Source of the DNA: JANXQE01 sp035651635
Lineage (GTDB): Bacteria > Verrucomicrobiota > Verrucomicrobiia > Limisphaerales > UBA8199
Length of the DNA stretch: 64,000 nucleotides
NCBI GenBank assembly: GCA_035651635.1
Contig: DASRFK010000179.1
Coordinates: 41,686 to 105,685, forward strand
Direction of reading: 5' to 3'
The position numbers and the translations under genes are program-made. The first letter of the stretch is position 1. Each line of letters begins with the position of its first letter. The notes under the pieces are model-generated. The model was given only the letters and a program-made list of their open reading frames with translations, had not been told where the DNA came from and ran no database searches. Positions 1 through 8,213 of this stretch are shown piece by piece.

Positions 1-182
1 TGGTCCGCAACCGGGCGCGGCGCCTCATGCGCGAGAGCTTTCGGCTGCATCAGCACGAGCTGGTACATCCGGTTGATTTGATATTGATTGCCAGGCAATC
101 CATTGCGGGCAAAGCTTTGGTGGACGTCGAGAAGGATCTTTTGACAAGCCTGCGGAAAGCGGGATTGTTGAGACCTGTTTAA
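1..182 (+). CDS. rnpA: Ribonuclease P protein component, C-terminal part (5' end off window)
   Basis: Reading from base 3 gives about 59 residues with the diagnostic RnpA basic motif RNRARRLMRESFR near the start, the part of the protein that contacts the RNase P RNA, followed by the short beta/alpha tail and a TAA stop at 180-182. The product assists the catalytic RNA in maturing the 5' ends of tRNAs. The N-terminal half lies upstream of the window. It is followed six bases later by yidD and then yidC, the order found in most bacteria, which supports the call. The upstream neighbour would be expected to be rpmH. Confidence 0.93.
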   Translation, partial: VRNRARRLMRESFRLHQHELVHPVDLILIARQSIAGKALVDVEKDLLTSLRKAGLLRPV

Positions 183-188
183 CGGGAA

Positions 189-635
189 ATGAATCTTGCA
201 CAGCACATCCTGGTATTCGGGGTTCGGATGTATCGCTGGATCCTCTCTCCGGCCAAGCTGTTCTTGTTCGGATCGCTGAGCCAGTGCCGCTTCAATCCCA
301 CCTGCTCGGCCTACGCGATTCAAGCCATTCAGCGACACGGCGCGTGCCGTGGCACTTGGCTGGCCCTGAAGAGAATCTGCCGCTGTCATCCGTGGGGTGA
401 TTGTGGGCAAGACCCTGTCCCGCCACAGAACAGGCACTCTGAATGCCTTCAAGCGCAGGAGCATGCGAATAGCCTCCACGTGACACCCGCAGATTCGGGG
501 CAACCGCAGATAAGAAATGAGAAGAGGTTCAGGGGTTTTCGGCGTGAATCTTTTCGGGGAATCCACTTGCGGTTTCACACCGCCCAGACCCGCCGCCCTG
601 CCGAACTGAGGGCCCTGGCTCATTCCTGCCACTAG
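189..635 (+). CDS. yidD: Membrane protein insertion efficiency factor YidD
   Basis: The first ~75 of 148 residues carry the YidD signature: an amphipathic N-terminal helix ending in YRWILSPAK, then CRFNPTCSAYAIQAIQRHG and CRCHPWGDCG, with the conserved cysteines and CHP(W)GG-like end. The family assists YidC/Sec-dependent insertion at the inner membrane. The gene sits between rnpA and yidC. It is odd in length: most family members are about 70-100 residues, and here residues ~80-148 form a basic, low-complexity tail with no similarity I recognise. The tail may be read-through into former intergenic DNA. Confidence 0.9.
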   Translation: MNLAQHILVFGVRMYRWILSPAKLFLFGSLSQCRFNPTCSAYAIQAIQRHGACRGTWLALKRICRCHPWGDCGQDPVPPQNRHSECLQAQEHANSLHVTPADSGQPQIRNEKRFRGFRRESFRGIHLRFHTAQTRRPAELRALAHSCH

Positions 636-641
636 GCTCTC

Positions 642-2441
642 ATGGACCGCAAATCATTCATCATTCTCGCTCTTTGCCTGCTCGCGTTCCTGTTCGTCCC
701 GCGGCTGGTAAACAAAATCTATCCCCCCAAACCGCTTCCTGCGGTTTTCACGAATATCCCCAATGCCGAAGTCTCCTCGACCAACAGCTCCGCCGTAACC
801 CCGCCCAGTTTCCAGCCGTCCGAGCCTGGAGCGACTCACGCTCAAATCGCGTTCAATTCTTCGCAACCCGAACAACTGATTGAGGTTACGAACTTGACCG
901 CGCATTACACTTTCAGTTCGTACGGTGGCGGGCTGAAAGAAGTCGAACTGCTCCGATATCCCGAAATCGTCTCCACAATCCGGCACCGCAGAACAGAGAC
1001 CAATCGAGTCGCTACTCTTAACACAGTCACTCCGGCTCCAACCCTCGCCATTCTCGATGGTCCTGAAGTTCAAGGGGATGGGGTTTTCAAGCTCACGCGC
1101 ACCACCGATGGGATTCGCGCTGAAAAGGAGCTCACCAACGGGCTTGCCGTGGTCAAAACGTTCGAAGTGAGTACCAATTACCTGATCCTGGCGAGTGTTC
1201 AGCTCGAAAACCAATCTGACAAGGCATTGTCATTACCTGGCCAGGCGTGGTTCGCCGGAACCGCCACGCCCATGAACGCACGCGACGATGGTTCTGCGGT
1301 GGATGTCATGTGGTACAATGGCACCAAGGCGCAGGACATTGGCGCGAGAGGCGTTTTCGCAACGAAGGGCTTTGCCTGCACGCCGCGGGTACCGCCGTCC
1401 GAGTTTCGCGCCGGCCAAAGCAATGTCACTTGGGTGGCAGTGCACAACCAGTTTTTTGCTTTGGCGGTCATGCCATCCCTGAAGGAGCCCGCCGAACAAA
1501 TCCTGGTCAGGACGAATCCGTTGCCCCGGCCCAGCGAGGAGGAGTTGACCTACCGATCCGTTCGCGAGCCAGTCGGTTACACCGCTGAACTGCTTTACCC
1601 GGCCCTGACCCTGGCCCCGCACCAGAAGCTACAGCGCCAGTTCATCATTTTTGCCGGGCCCAAGGAATACCGCACGCTGGCCACCATCGCCGCAGCCCTG
1701 AACAACAACGTCGATGCCATTATGGGATACGGCGGCTTTTTCGGCTTCTTCTCGAAGGCCCTGCTGCTCGGGATGAATGCCCTTCACCAGTCCCTGGGAC
1801 TGCCTTACGGGTGGGTGATTATTGCCATCACGGTGATTATCAAGGTCGTGTTCTGGCCGCTCACACAGGCCAGCACTCGCTCGGCCAAACGAATGCAGTT
1901 GCTCCAGCCCCAGATCAAAGCCCTGCAGGAAAAATATAAGGATGACCCCGTCAAAGCGCAGCGCAAGATGATGGAGTTCTGGAAGGAGCATAAAATCAAC
2001 CCAATGAGCGGTTGTTTGCCTACCCTCATTCAGATGCCCGTATTTTTCGGGTTCTTTTTCATGATCCGCAGCGCCATCGAATTGCGCGGCGCTCCGTTCC
2101 TGTGGGTCGGTGACCTTTCCAGCCCCGACACTCTCTTTATCATCCCCGCGCTTAACTTTCCCTTCAATCTGCTGCCATTGATCATGGGAGCGACCATGCT
2201 CTGGCAGGCTCACCTCACGCCGCCTTCGCCGGGCATGGACCCCGCTCAAGCCAAGATGATGCGGTACATGCCGCTAATGTTCCTGGTTTTCCTGTACAAT
2301 TACTCGGCCGGCCTGACCCTCTATTGGACCGTCCAGAACCTCTTGAGCATCGTGCAAACCAAGTTGATCCGCACCATGCCCGAACCGTCCATATCCCCCA
2401 AAGGTCCGGTATTGACGTCTCCGCCAAAAAAGAGGAAATAA
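642..2441 (+). CDS. yidC: Membrane protein insertase YidC
   Basis: The 599-residue protein begins with an uncleaved signal-anchor helix (residues ~5-25), continues with a periplasmic P1 domain of about 330 residues, and ends with the five-helix insertase core. The core contains YGWVIIAITVIIKVVFWPLT, the QPQIKALQEKYKDDP amphipathic loop, and NPMSGCLPTLIQMPVFFGFF. It has the Gram-negative architecture. The protein inserts and folds inner-membrane proteins alone or with Sec. It lies 6 bp after yidD and ends in a lysine-rich tail (PPKKRK), common in YidC proteins that contact ribosomes. Confidence 0.97.
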   Translation: MDRKSFIILALCLLAFLFVPRLVNKIYPPKPLPAVFTNIPNAEVSSTNSSAVTPPSFQPSEPGATHAQIAFNSSQPEQLIEVTNLTAHYTFSSYGGGLKEVELLRYPEIVSTIRHRRTETNRVATLNTVTPAPTLAILDGPEVQGDGVFKLTRTTDGIRAEKELTNGLAVVKTFEVSTNYLILASVQLENQSDKALSLPGQAWFAGTATPMNARDDGSAVDVMWYNGTKAQDIGARGVFATKGFACTPRVPPSEFRAGQSNVTWVAVHNQFFALAVMPSLKEPAEQILVRTNPLPRPSEEELTYRSVREPVGYTAELLYPALTLAPHQKLQRQFIIFAGPKEYRTLATIAAALNNNVDAIMGYGGFFGFFSKALLLGMNALHQSLGLPYGWVIIAITVIIKVVFWPLTQASTRSAKRMQLLQPQIKALQEKYKDDPVKAQRKMMEFWKEHKINPMSGCLPTLIQMPVFFGFFFMIRSAIELRGAPFLWVGDLSSPDTLFIIPALNFPFNLLPLIMGATMLWQAHLTPPSPGMDPAQAKMMRYMPLMFLVFLYNYSAGLTLYWTVQNLLSIVQTKLIRTMPEPSISPKGPVLTSPPKKRK

Positions 2442-2447
2442 AGGGCC

Positions 2448-2512
2448 GTTAATGCGTGCGGAATTCGGAGTGCGGAGTGCACCCAAAGCTGTTAATGAGT
2501 GCGGAATTCGGA
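2448..2512. repeat. Direct repeat of a 22-bp unit between yidC and jag
   Basis: The unit gttaatgcgtgcggaattcg (plus ga) at 2448-2469 recurs at 2491-2512 with one mismatch (cg to ag), and an additional partial ggaattcgga follows. The whole intergenic space between yidC and the KH/R3H gene is built from gcggaattcgg-like pieces. No promoter or hairpin is obvious. Confidence 0.7.
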
Positions 2513-2557
2513 AATTCGGAACACGCGGAACAACAGTAAACAATCAATTAACTGCCG

Positions 2558-3007
2558 ATGTCTGCTGAACCAAGAGCCACACTTGAACAGCTTTTAAACC
2601 TGCTCGGATTCCCGGCCACCGTTGAGGAGCATCACATGGAGGATGGGATTCTGCTGGACGTGAAGACGGAGGACTCCGGCCGCTTGATCGGCCGTCAGGG
2701 CCAAACGCTCTCCGACCTGCAGTACATCACTAACCGGCTGCTCTTTCAGCATGACCCTTCCGCGCCAAAAATCATGGTCGACGTCAGCGGCTACCGCGCT
2801 CAGGCCCGCGAGGCACTGGTCAAAAAAGCCAAGGAAGCTGCCGAGAAGGTCCGCCGCTGGGGGGACGTCGTGGAACTTGAACCCCTGAGCGCCTTCGACC
2901 GCCGCATCATTCACCAGGCGCTCAAAGACGATCCAACCATCGAGACCCACAGCGTCGAAGTGGAAGGCACCGATAAAAAAGCAATCCTCCTGCGCCCAAA
3001 ACATTAA
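2558..3007 (+). CDS. KH-R3H RNA-binding protein (Jag/KhpB-like)
   Basis: This 149-residue protein has a type II KH domain (residues ~15-80, with GRLIGRQGQTLSDLQYITN as the GxxG-type RNA loop) followed by an R3H domain (~85-149, LEPLSAFDRRIIHQAL then HSVEVEG). This is the core of Jag/SpoIIIJ-associated proteins (KhpB, EloR), which bind RNA and in Firmicutes help control cell elongation. The N-terminal Jag-N domain is absent, as in many Gram-negative homologues. Its place directly after yidC is the conserved location. The substrate RNA here is unknown. Confidence 0.9.
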   Translation: MSAEPRATLEQLLNLLGFPATVEEHHMEDGILLDVKTEDSGRLIGRQGQTLSDLQYITNRLLFQHDPSAPKIMVDVSGYRAQAREALVKKAKEAAEKVRRWGDVVELEPLSAFDRRIIHQALKDDPTIETHSVEVEGTDKKAILLRPKH

Positions 3008-3023
3008 GTGGTTTGTCCTGGCG

Positions 3024-3102
3024 GCATCTCGGAAGAGTGCCGCCATTTCTCATCCTCCAGCCCCCAAGTCCCTGAATACATAGCGGCACTCTCCCGAGAT
3101 GC
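3024..3102. repeat. Long inverted repeat after the jag-like gene
   Basis: The 20-base arm gcatctcggaagagtgccgc at 3024-3043 is matched at 3083-3102 by its reverse complement with one mismatch. The two arms are separated by 39 bases. A smaller hairpin (ggcggca/tgccgcc) overlaps the left arm. The repeat sits between convergent genes (jag-like and moeB) and may act as a transcription barrier, but there is no T-run. It resembles a REP-type dispersed element. Confidence 0.7.
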
Positions 3103-3120
3103 GCTACGTCCCTTCGATCG

Positions 3121-4275
3121 TTAATACTTCGGCACACTCGCGTCAATTTCGTTGGACCACGCGGTGATCCCGCCGGCCACGCTTTTGAGATTCTTGAACC
3201 CTTGTAGGCGCAGGAATTCCAGCGCTTTCATCGAGCGCCCCCCCATTTTGCAATGGATGTAGTACGCCTGGTGCGGGTCCAACTCGCTAAACCGCTGCGC
3301 CAACTGGCTTAAGGGCAGCAGCGTGGCGCCACTAATGTGGGCGATTTGATGCTCGTTAGGTTCGCGCACATCAATGACCTTGATGCCCAGATTCGGATTA
3401 TCTAAGGCCTGCTTGAGCTGTTGAACACTGACTTCATCTGGATGCATGGATTGGGTGGTTGAGGGTTCATTCAGACCGCAAAAGGCTTCATAATCGATGA
3501 GACGCGTGATGCTGGGCTGCTCGCCACACAGGGGGCATTGCGGATCGCGCCGTAACTTGAGCTCGCGAAACTTCATTTCCAAGGCGTCGTACAGCAGCAA
3601 CCGGTTCAGGAGCGGCCGGCCCAGCCCGGCAGCCAGTTTCAGCACCTCGGTCGCCTGGACTAACCCAATTAACCCCGGCAGCACTCCCAATACCCCGCCT
3701 TCGGCGCAACTGGGCACCGCCCCTGGCGGCGGCGGCTCGGGATATAAACAGCGGTAACAGGGCGCGCCGAGATGCGGCGCAAACACACTCGCCTGACCTT
3801 CGAAACGGAAAATCGAGCCGTACACATTCGGCTTTTTGAGCAGCACACAAGCGTCATTCGTCAGGTAGCGCGTCGGGAAATTGTCGGTCCCGTCCACCAC
3901 CACGTCGTACTGGCCGAGGATCTCCAAAGCATTGGCGCTGGTCAGGCGGGTTTCATGCAGCACCACCTCCACGCCCGGATTCAGACGCTGCAACGTTTTT
4001 TTGGCCGATTGGGCCTTAGGCTCACCCAAGGCATCCGTCCCATGAAGGATCTGTCGCTGCAAATTCGAAAGTTCCACCTGGTCGAAATCCACGATCCCGA
4101 GCGTCCCGATTCCCGCCGCCGCCAGATACAACGACACTGGCGAGCCTAAACCCCCGGCTCCGACGCACAACACGCGGCTGGCGCAGATTTTCTTTTGGCC
4201 CTCGAGTCCGACTTCAGGCAGGATCAGATGCCGGCCATACCGGCGGATCTGTTCGTTAGTTAATTCCACAATCAA
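3121..4275 (-). CDS. moeB: Sulfur-carrier adenylyltransferase with rhodanese domain (MoeB/ThiF type)
   Basis: Residues ~1-255 form an E1-like HesA/MoeB/ThiF domain: RYGRHLILPEVG at the start, the nucleotide loop VGAGGLGSP (residues 38-46), DGTDNFPTRYLTND, and two Cys pairs (CYRC and CPLC) for zinc. Residues ~280-384 are a rhodanese domain with the active-site loop HCKMGGRS. Such fusions (MOCS3-like) adenylate the C-terminus of a MoaD- or ThiS-type carrier and then pass sulfur to it. The presence of moeA in the window suggests molybdopterin synthesis, but a thiamine role is possible. The start used is TTG at 4275; a GTG at 4269 is an equally good candidate. Confidence 0.88.
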   Translation of the reverse strand: MIVELTNEQIRRYGRHLILPEVGLEGQKKICASRVLCVGAGGLGSPVSLYLAAAGIGTLGIVDFDQVELSNLQRQILHGTDALGEPKAQSAKKTLQRLNPGVEVVLHETRLTSANALEILGQYDVVVDGTDNFPTRYLTNDACVLLKKPNVYGSIFRFEGQASVFAPHLGAPCYRCLYPEPPPPGAVPSCAEGGVLGVLPGLIGLVQATEVLKLAAGLGRPLLNRLLLYDALEMKFRELKLRRDPQCPLCGEQPSITRLIDYEAFCGLNEPSTTQSMHPDEVSVQQLKQALDNPNLGIKVIDVREPNEHQIAHISGATLLPLSQLAQRFSELDPHQAYYIHCKMGGRSMKALEFLRLQGFKNLKSVAGGITAWSNEIDASVPKY

Positions 4276-4309
4276 TTGAAAGCGCGCATAAAAAGGGCGG
4301 TGTCAAGTG

Positions 4310-4341
4310 GGTTATCAAGTTATCACGTTTTAAGTTATCAA
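4310..4341. repeat. 8-bp tandem repeat, (G/A)GTTATCA family, copy 1
   Basis: Units ggttatca (4310), agttatca (4318) and agttatca (4333), with one degenerate unit between, form a short tandem array. The same 8-base unit makes arrays at 17433-17458, 17555-17590, 18351-18370 and 20844-20899. Confidence 0.75.
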
Positions 4342-4408
4342 GTCGAGCCGCCCGGAAGCGGCGGGTGTGATTAAATCTGTCGGTCATTCTGCGTTGATCG
4401 GCAGAAAA

Positions 4409-4500
4409 GCGGCAGAGAGCTGCCGCAGTGCAAACCTTCGGTTCTCGAGGCCCGCACCCGTGTCGCGCTCGCGTTTTGGACTGCGGCAGTCCTCTGCCGC
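4409..4500. repeat. Inverted repeat, GC-rich REP-like element
   Basis: The arm gcggcagagagctgccgcagt at 4409-4428 and beyond pairs with the reverse-complement arm ending at 4500 (tgcggcagtcctctgccgc), differing only by a two-base swap in the centre. Each arm is itself partly self-complementary (gcggcag/ctgccgc). The spacer is about 50 bases. Such elements are abundant in verrucomicrobial intergenic DNA by my recollection. Confidence 0.75.
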
Positions 4501-4657
4501 CTTTTTTCGGCTTCCAGCCACGACCGACGCTGTTAATCGCACCCGGAACCGGCGTGCCCACGCTGCAAAAACAGACCTTCTTCCAACAAATCCAAAGCTC
4601 AAGGACTCTAGACCAATTCCCTGCCGCCGGCAACGGGATCGCTCGTTTTAATCTGTG

Positions 4658-5494
4658 ATGAAACCAGCCTCACCTCAGGTCGCCGCAGCCAAACTGCTGG
4701 CCATGACCTTCCTTCGTCCGAAACTGGCCATTATACTTGGGACAGGTTTCAACCGCGCCCTGGCTTCCCTGAAACCGCAGGTCCGAATCGATTATAATCG
4801 GATTCCAGGCTTCCCTGCGCTCGGCGTGGAAGGCCACGCGGGCGAGATCCTCTTCGGTTGCCTTGCAAACCATCCGGTGCTGCTGCTCAGTGGCCGGGCG
4901 CACTTTTATGAAGGACACCCCATGTCCGTCGTCACGTTTGCCGTCCGAACTCTCGCTGCTTTTGGCATCCAGGCACTCCTGCTCACCAACGCCGCCGGCG
5001 CGATCAATCCCAAGCTCCGGCGAGGTGATTTTATGGCGCTCAAAGATCACATTAATTTCATGGGCGAAAATCCGCTGCGTGGCAGCCCGGGTGGCGAGCC
5101 AACAGGGTTTGTTGATCTGTCCGAGGTCTACGACGCCCAATTGCGCCGCCTCCTCGTCGGGGCAGCCAGGGAATGCGGCGTGAGACTTCGCAGCGGGATT
5201 TATATCGCCGTGAGGGGGCCGAGCTACGAAACGCCAGCCGAAATAAATGCGTTTCACCGCTGGGGCGCTGACGCGGTCGGCATGAGCACTGTGCCTGAGG
5301 CGATGGTGGCCCGCCAATGCGGTCTGCGCGTCGCGGCTCTGTCCCTTATTACCAATCTCGCAGCCGGTCGAAACCAGGTTGAACTGAGCCACAAGGAGGT
5401 GCTCGAAGCGGCGGCCTTGGCCAAAAAAGATTGCAACCGGCTGCTTGAGAGCTTTGTCGGGCGGTACGCCGCACTGGCCGAAGTTTCGGATTGA
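4658..5494 (+). CDS. Purine nucleoside phosphorylase (trimeric, 6-oxopurine type)
   Basis: The family landmarks run in order: the phosphate-binding start LAIILGTGFN, GRAHFYEGHP, LLLTNAAGAINP, the phosphate/ribose segment GPSYETPAEINAF, VGMSTVPEAMVAR, and the base-pocket segment SLITNLAAG with the Asn typical of inosine/guanosine-specific enzymes. About 278 residues matches the PNP/MTAP class II family (PunA, human PNP). The enzyme cleaves inosine and guanosine with phosphate for purine salvage in the cytoplasm. ATG at 4658 is preceded by an in-frame GTG at 4655. It is 45 bp upstream of the kinase-like gene and may be co-transcribed with it. Confidence 0.92.
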   Translation: MKPASPQVAAAKLLAMTFLRPKLAIILGTGFNRALASLKPQVRIDYNRIPGFPALGVEGHAGEILFGCLANHPVLLLSGRAHFYEGHPMSVVTFAVRTLAAFGIQALLLTNAAGAINPKLRRGDFMALKDHINFMGENPLRGSPGGEPTGFVDLSEVYDAQLRRLLVGAARECGVRLRSGIYIAVRGPSYETPAEINAFHRWGADAVGMSTVPEAMVARQCGLRVAALSLITNLAAGRNQVELSHKEVLEAAALAKKDCNRLLESFVGRYAALAEVSD

Positions 5495-5539
5495 GAAAGC
5501 AGGTGCGCTCTGCAACTCTGAACCTGGAAGCTGGTACAG

Positions 5540-7033
5540 ATGAAGTCGAGCCTCGTGTTTCAGTTGGAGAATGCCGCCTGGCCAGCGCTCTTGCTTGATT
5601 CCGCCACCACGGTTTGTCGTGCCAATCCCGCCGCCATTCGGTTGTTTGGCCCCGCTCTCGAAAGTTCCACCGCCCTGCTGGCGGCTATTTGGTCGCCCGA
5701 CAACACCGCCACCCCGGAGCAATTCCTCGCCCAGTGGGAGCGGTCACCCACTCAGACGGTTTCCCTCAAGCTGCGCACCCGCGGCGGCAATGCCTGGCTC
5801 GCTTCGGCTTCCATCTGTTCATTCACCAAAGAAGGCCAGCGATTCTTTCTGCTTCAAATCCTCCCGGATGCGCCTGCGGCCCAGGCCGAAGAGGCCAGCA
5901 CTTCCTCAGATGCCAGCCTGGCTCACAAGCAAAAACTGGATTGCGCGCTCCAACTCGCGCGCACCGTCGCCCTGGATTTTAACAATGCTTTGACCAGTAT
6001 TCTCGGGCACACCTCGTTGGTGTTGAGCCAGGCCGAACCTAACAATCCGTGGCGCACTTCCTTGTTGGAAGTCGAAAAATCGGCGGCACGAGCGGCGGAA
6101 ATCGCCAATGACCTCGGCATGTTCAGCCGTCAGGAGAAAGAACCGCGCGCCCAAGCCATCGGCAATCTTAACCAACTCGCTCAAAGAACCATTGACCTCT
6201 TCCAGCAACAGGCGCCTTCAGTCCAGGTTTCGTGGAGCCTTTTGCTCGAAAAGACGCCGTTCACTTGCCGGTTCGACGAGGCCAAGCTGCAACAGGCCCT
6301 GATGCGCATTCTCGAAAATGCAGTCCAGGCCATTAAAAGCAGCGGCCGCATCACCATCCAGACCCGCAATGTCGAGCTGACCGACCCGGCCCAGGACCAA
6401 AACGTGCGCCTCGCTCCCGGCGCATACGTTTCGCTCGAAGTCACCGATGATGGCGAAGGCATCGCACCCGAGGTCCTGCCGCGCGTGTTCGAGCCCTTCT
6501 TCACCACCAAGGGCAAGGACCACCGCGGCCTCGGCCTGGCCTGGGTCTATGGCGTGGTCACCAACCACGGCGGCGGCGTGGCCATCTCCAGCCGCTTGGG
6601 CGCCGGCACCGCGGTCCGCCTTTATCTGCCCGCGGAAAAACTGGTCCTCAAAGAAAACGGCATTGCCGCCGATGATCTGCGCGGCACTCAAACCATCCTG
6701 ATGGTCGACGATGAAGATTTGCTACTTACCATGGGCCAGACCATCCTGTCGGCATACGGCTATCGCGTGCTGACCGCCAACAGCGGTCAGAAAGCCCTCG
6801 ACGCCCTGACCGCCCAGGGACCCGTGGACCTCATCATTACCGACCTGGTCATGCCCGCCATGAGCGGCCGGGAATTGGTCGAGCACATCCACGAGCAATC
6901 CCCGGGCACGCCGATCCTGTGCACCAGCGGCTACGTATGGCCCGCCGGCCATCACAACGACTCTGCTTACCTTCAAAAGCCGTTTACCAGCCACGACTTG
7001 CTGCTCAAAGTAAAACAGGTCCTGGCGGCCTAG
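5540..7033 (+). CDS. Hybrid sensor kinase-like protein lacking the phospho-acceptor His
   Basis: This soluble 497-residue protein has an N-terminal PAS-like region (~1-115), a HisKA-type helix pair (~130-190), a HATPase_c domain (N-box ILENAVQAI, G1 VTDDGEGI, F-box FEPFFTTK, G2 GLGLAWVYG) and a C-terminal receiver (DDED acidic pocket, phospho-acceptor Asp435 in ITDLVMP, conserved Lys in QKPF). In the H-box the usual AHDFNN reads ALDFNN: Leu145, encoded by CTG, replaces the phosphorylated His. The ATP-binding and receiver parts look intact. It may act as a pseudokinase, as a receiver phosphatase, or with another kinase. No transmembrane segment is present, so it is cytoplasmic. Confidence 0.9.
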   Translation: MKSSLVFQLENAAWPALLLDSATTVCRANPAAIRLFGPALESSTALLAAIWSPDNTATPEQFLAQWERSPTQTVSLKLRTRGGNAWLASASICSFTKEGQRFFLLQILPDAPAAQAEEASTSSDASLAHKQKLDCALQLARTVALDFNNALTSILGHTSLVLSQAEPNNPWRTSLLEVEKSAARAAEIANDLGMFSRQEKEPRAQAIGNLNQLAQRTIDLFQQQAPSVQVSWSLLLEKTPFTCRFDEAKLQQALMRILENAVQAIKSSGRITIQTRNVELTDPAQDQNVRLAPGAYVSLEVTDDGEGIAPEVLPRVFEPFFTTKGKDHRGLGLAWVYGVVTNHGGGVAISSRLGAGTAVRLYLPAEKLVLKENGIAADDLRGTQTILMVDDEDLLLTMGQTILSAYGYRVLTANSGQKALDALTAQGPVDLIITDLVMPAMSGRELVEHIHEQSPGTPILCTSGYVWPAGHHNDSAYLQKPFTSHDLLLKVKQVLAA

Positions 7034-7097
7034 GCCTCCATAACCAAGCCTAACGGCGGCCGGCGGGGAGGGGGCGAGCTCATCTGCCGACCGATCA

Positions 7098-7127
7098 TCA
7101 ACTAATGTTTAAGAAAACATTAGTTGA
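7098..7127. promoter_or_regulatory. Near-perfect palindrome upstream of the LysR gene (candidate operator)
   Basis: The 13-base arm tcaactaatgttt (7098-7110) and its exact reverse complement aaacattagttga (7115-7127) flank a 4-base spacer. The palindrome is AT-rich against a GC-rich background, contains the T-N11-A pattern recognised by LysR-type regulators, and ends 33 bases before the LysR ATG. No T-run follows, so it is unlikely to be a terminator. Autoregulation is inferred. Confidence 0.65.
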
Positions 7128-7160
7128 CTCACTGAACCCGTGCAGGTATTGATTACACTT

Positions 7161-8054
7161 ATGCAGATTGAAAGCCTAAAAGTCTTCTGTGACCTGGCCG
7201 AGACCGAGAGTTTTACCAAAGCCGCGCAAATCAACCAGGTCACTCAGTCGGCCGTGAGCCAGCAGATCAGCTCGCTCGAGCGGTTGTTCAAGTCGCTGCT
7301 GATCGAGCGCAGCAAAAAACGGTTCCGGCTCACCCGGGAAGGCCAGGTCCTTTACGATTACAGCAAGCAGGTCGTCCACACCTACAACGCGCTTCACCAT
7401 AAGCTCCAGGAAATCAAGGAACTAATTTCGGGAACGATTCGGGTGGCCACCATCTACAGCGTCGGCTTGCACGATCTGCCGCCGTACGTGAAGAAATTCC
7501 TGAAGAACTATCCCACCGTAAACGTCCACGTCGAATATCGGCGCGCCAACCAGGTGTACGAGGATGTCATCGGCAATGTCGTCGACCTGGGCCTGGTGGC
7601 TTATCCGGTGCGGGACAATAAGCTGGAGATTGTCCCCTTGCGCAAAGATCCGCTGGTCTTGATTTGTCACCCGCAACATCCGTTGGCCAAATCCAAAAAC
7701 GTCCGCCTCAAAGCACTTTCCGGGCAAAAATTCATCGGGTTCGAGCCGGATATTCCCACCCGCAAGGCTCTGGATAAAATCCTCAAGGACCACTCCGTCC
7801 AAGTCCAGCATGTGATGGAGTTCGACAACATCGAAACGGTCAAACGCGCGGTCGAGATCGATGCCGGGGTTGCGATCGTCCCACAGGGAACCGTACTGCA
7901 GGAAACCGCCAAAGCCACGCTGGCCCAGGTGGCGCTCGACGATGGCGAGTACTACCGTCCGTTGGCCGCTATTTACAAAAGGAACAAAGTCCTCTCGCCG
8001 GCCATGAAAGAATTCATCTCCACCTTAAAAGAGGAAAAACCTCCGCAAGGTTGA
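7161..8054 (+). CDS. LysR-family transcriptional regulator
   Basis: The 297-residue protein opens with the LysR winged helix-turn-helix (MQIESLKVFCDLAETESFTKAA... then TQSAVSQQISSLE, residues ~1-60), a linker helix, and a periplasmic-binding-protein-like effector domain (~90-290). The layout resembles CysB/CysL/CbbR-type regulators, but the inducer cannot be told. I chose ATG 7161 because the family normally begins M(x)IESL; an in-frame GTG at 7140 would add seven residues. A strong palindrome at 7098-7127 just upstream suggests autoregulation. No divergent partner gene exists, so the targets are probably elsewhere. Confidence 0.93.
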   Translation: MQIESLKVFCDLAETESFTKAAQINQVTQSAVSQQISSLERLFKSLLIERSKKRFRLTREGQVLYDYSKQVVHTYNALHHKLQEIKELISGTIRVATIYSVGLHDLPPYVKKFLKNYPTVNVHVEYRRANQVYEDVIGNVVDLGLVAYPVRDNKLEIVPLRKDPLVLICHPQHPLAKSKNVRLKALSGQKFIGFEPDIPTRKALDKILKDHSVQVQHVMEFDNIETVKRAVEIDAGVAIVPQGTVLQETAKATLAQVALDDGEYYRPLAAIYKRNKVLSPAMKEFISTLKEEKPPQG

Positions 8055-8213
8055 GAAGTGGAAACGTTCAAACGCGGCAACGTGAAAATGCTAAAACGGA
8101 ATCAGCCCACTTTGGCAGCGCCAAGAAGTGCCCCGACGCATGGCAGAAGATTCGCTCGCGCGATTTTGACGTTTCAACGCTCTAACGTCTTCCCGTTTTA
8201 AAGCCTCAACGTC

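Larger units (their letters stand above)
4276..4657. other. Repeat-bearing intergenic region between divergent moeB and the phosphorylase gene
   Basis: No convincing gene is present in this 382-bp stretch. It holds the 8-bp tandem repeat (4310-4341) and the inverted repeat (4409-4500) described separately. Promoters for the two divergent flanking genes must lie here, but no sigma-70-like pair stands out. Confidence 0.7.

Noticed and set aside
4670..5722. A 350-codon open frame antisense to the purine nucleoside phosphorylase
   Set aside because: It is the reverse shadow of a high-GC gene; no family motif is visible, whereas the plus strand carries every phosphorylase motif in order.
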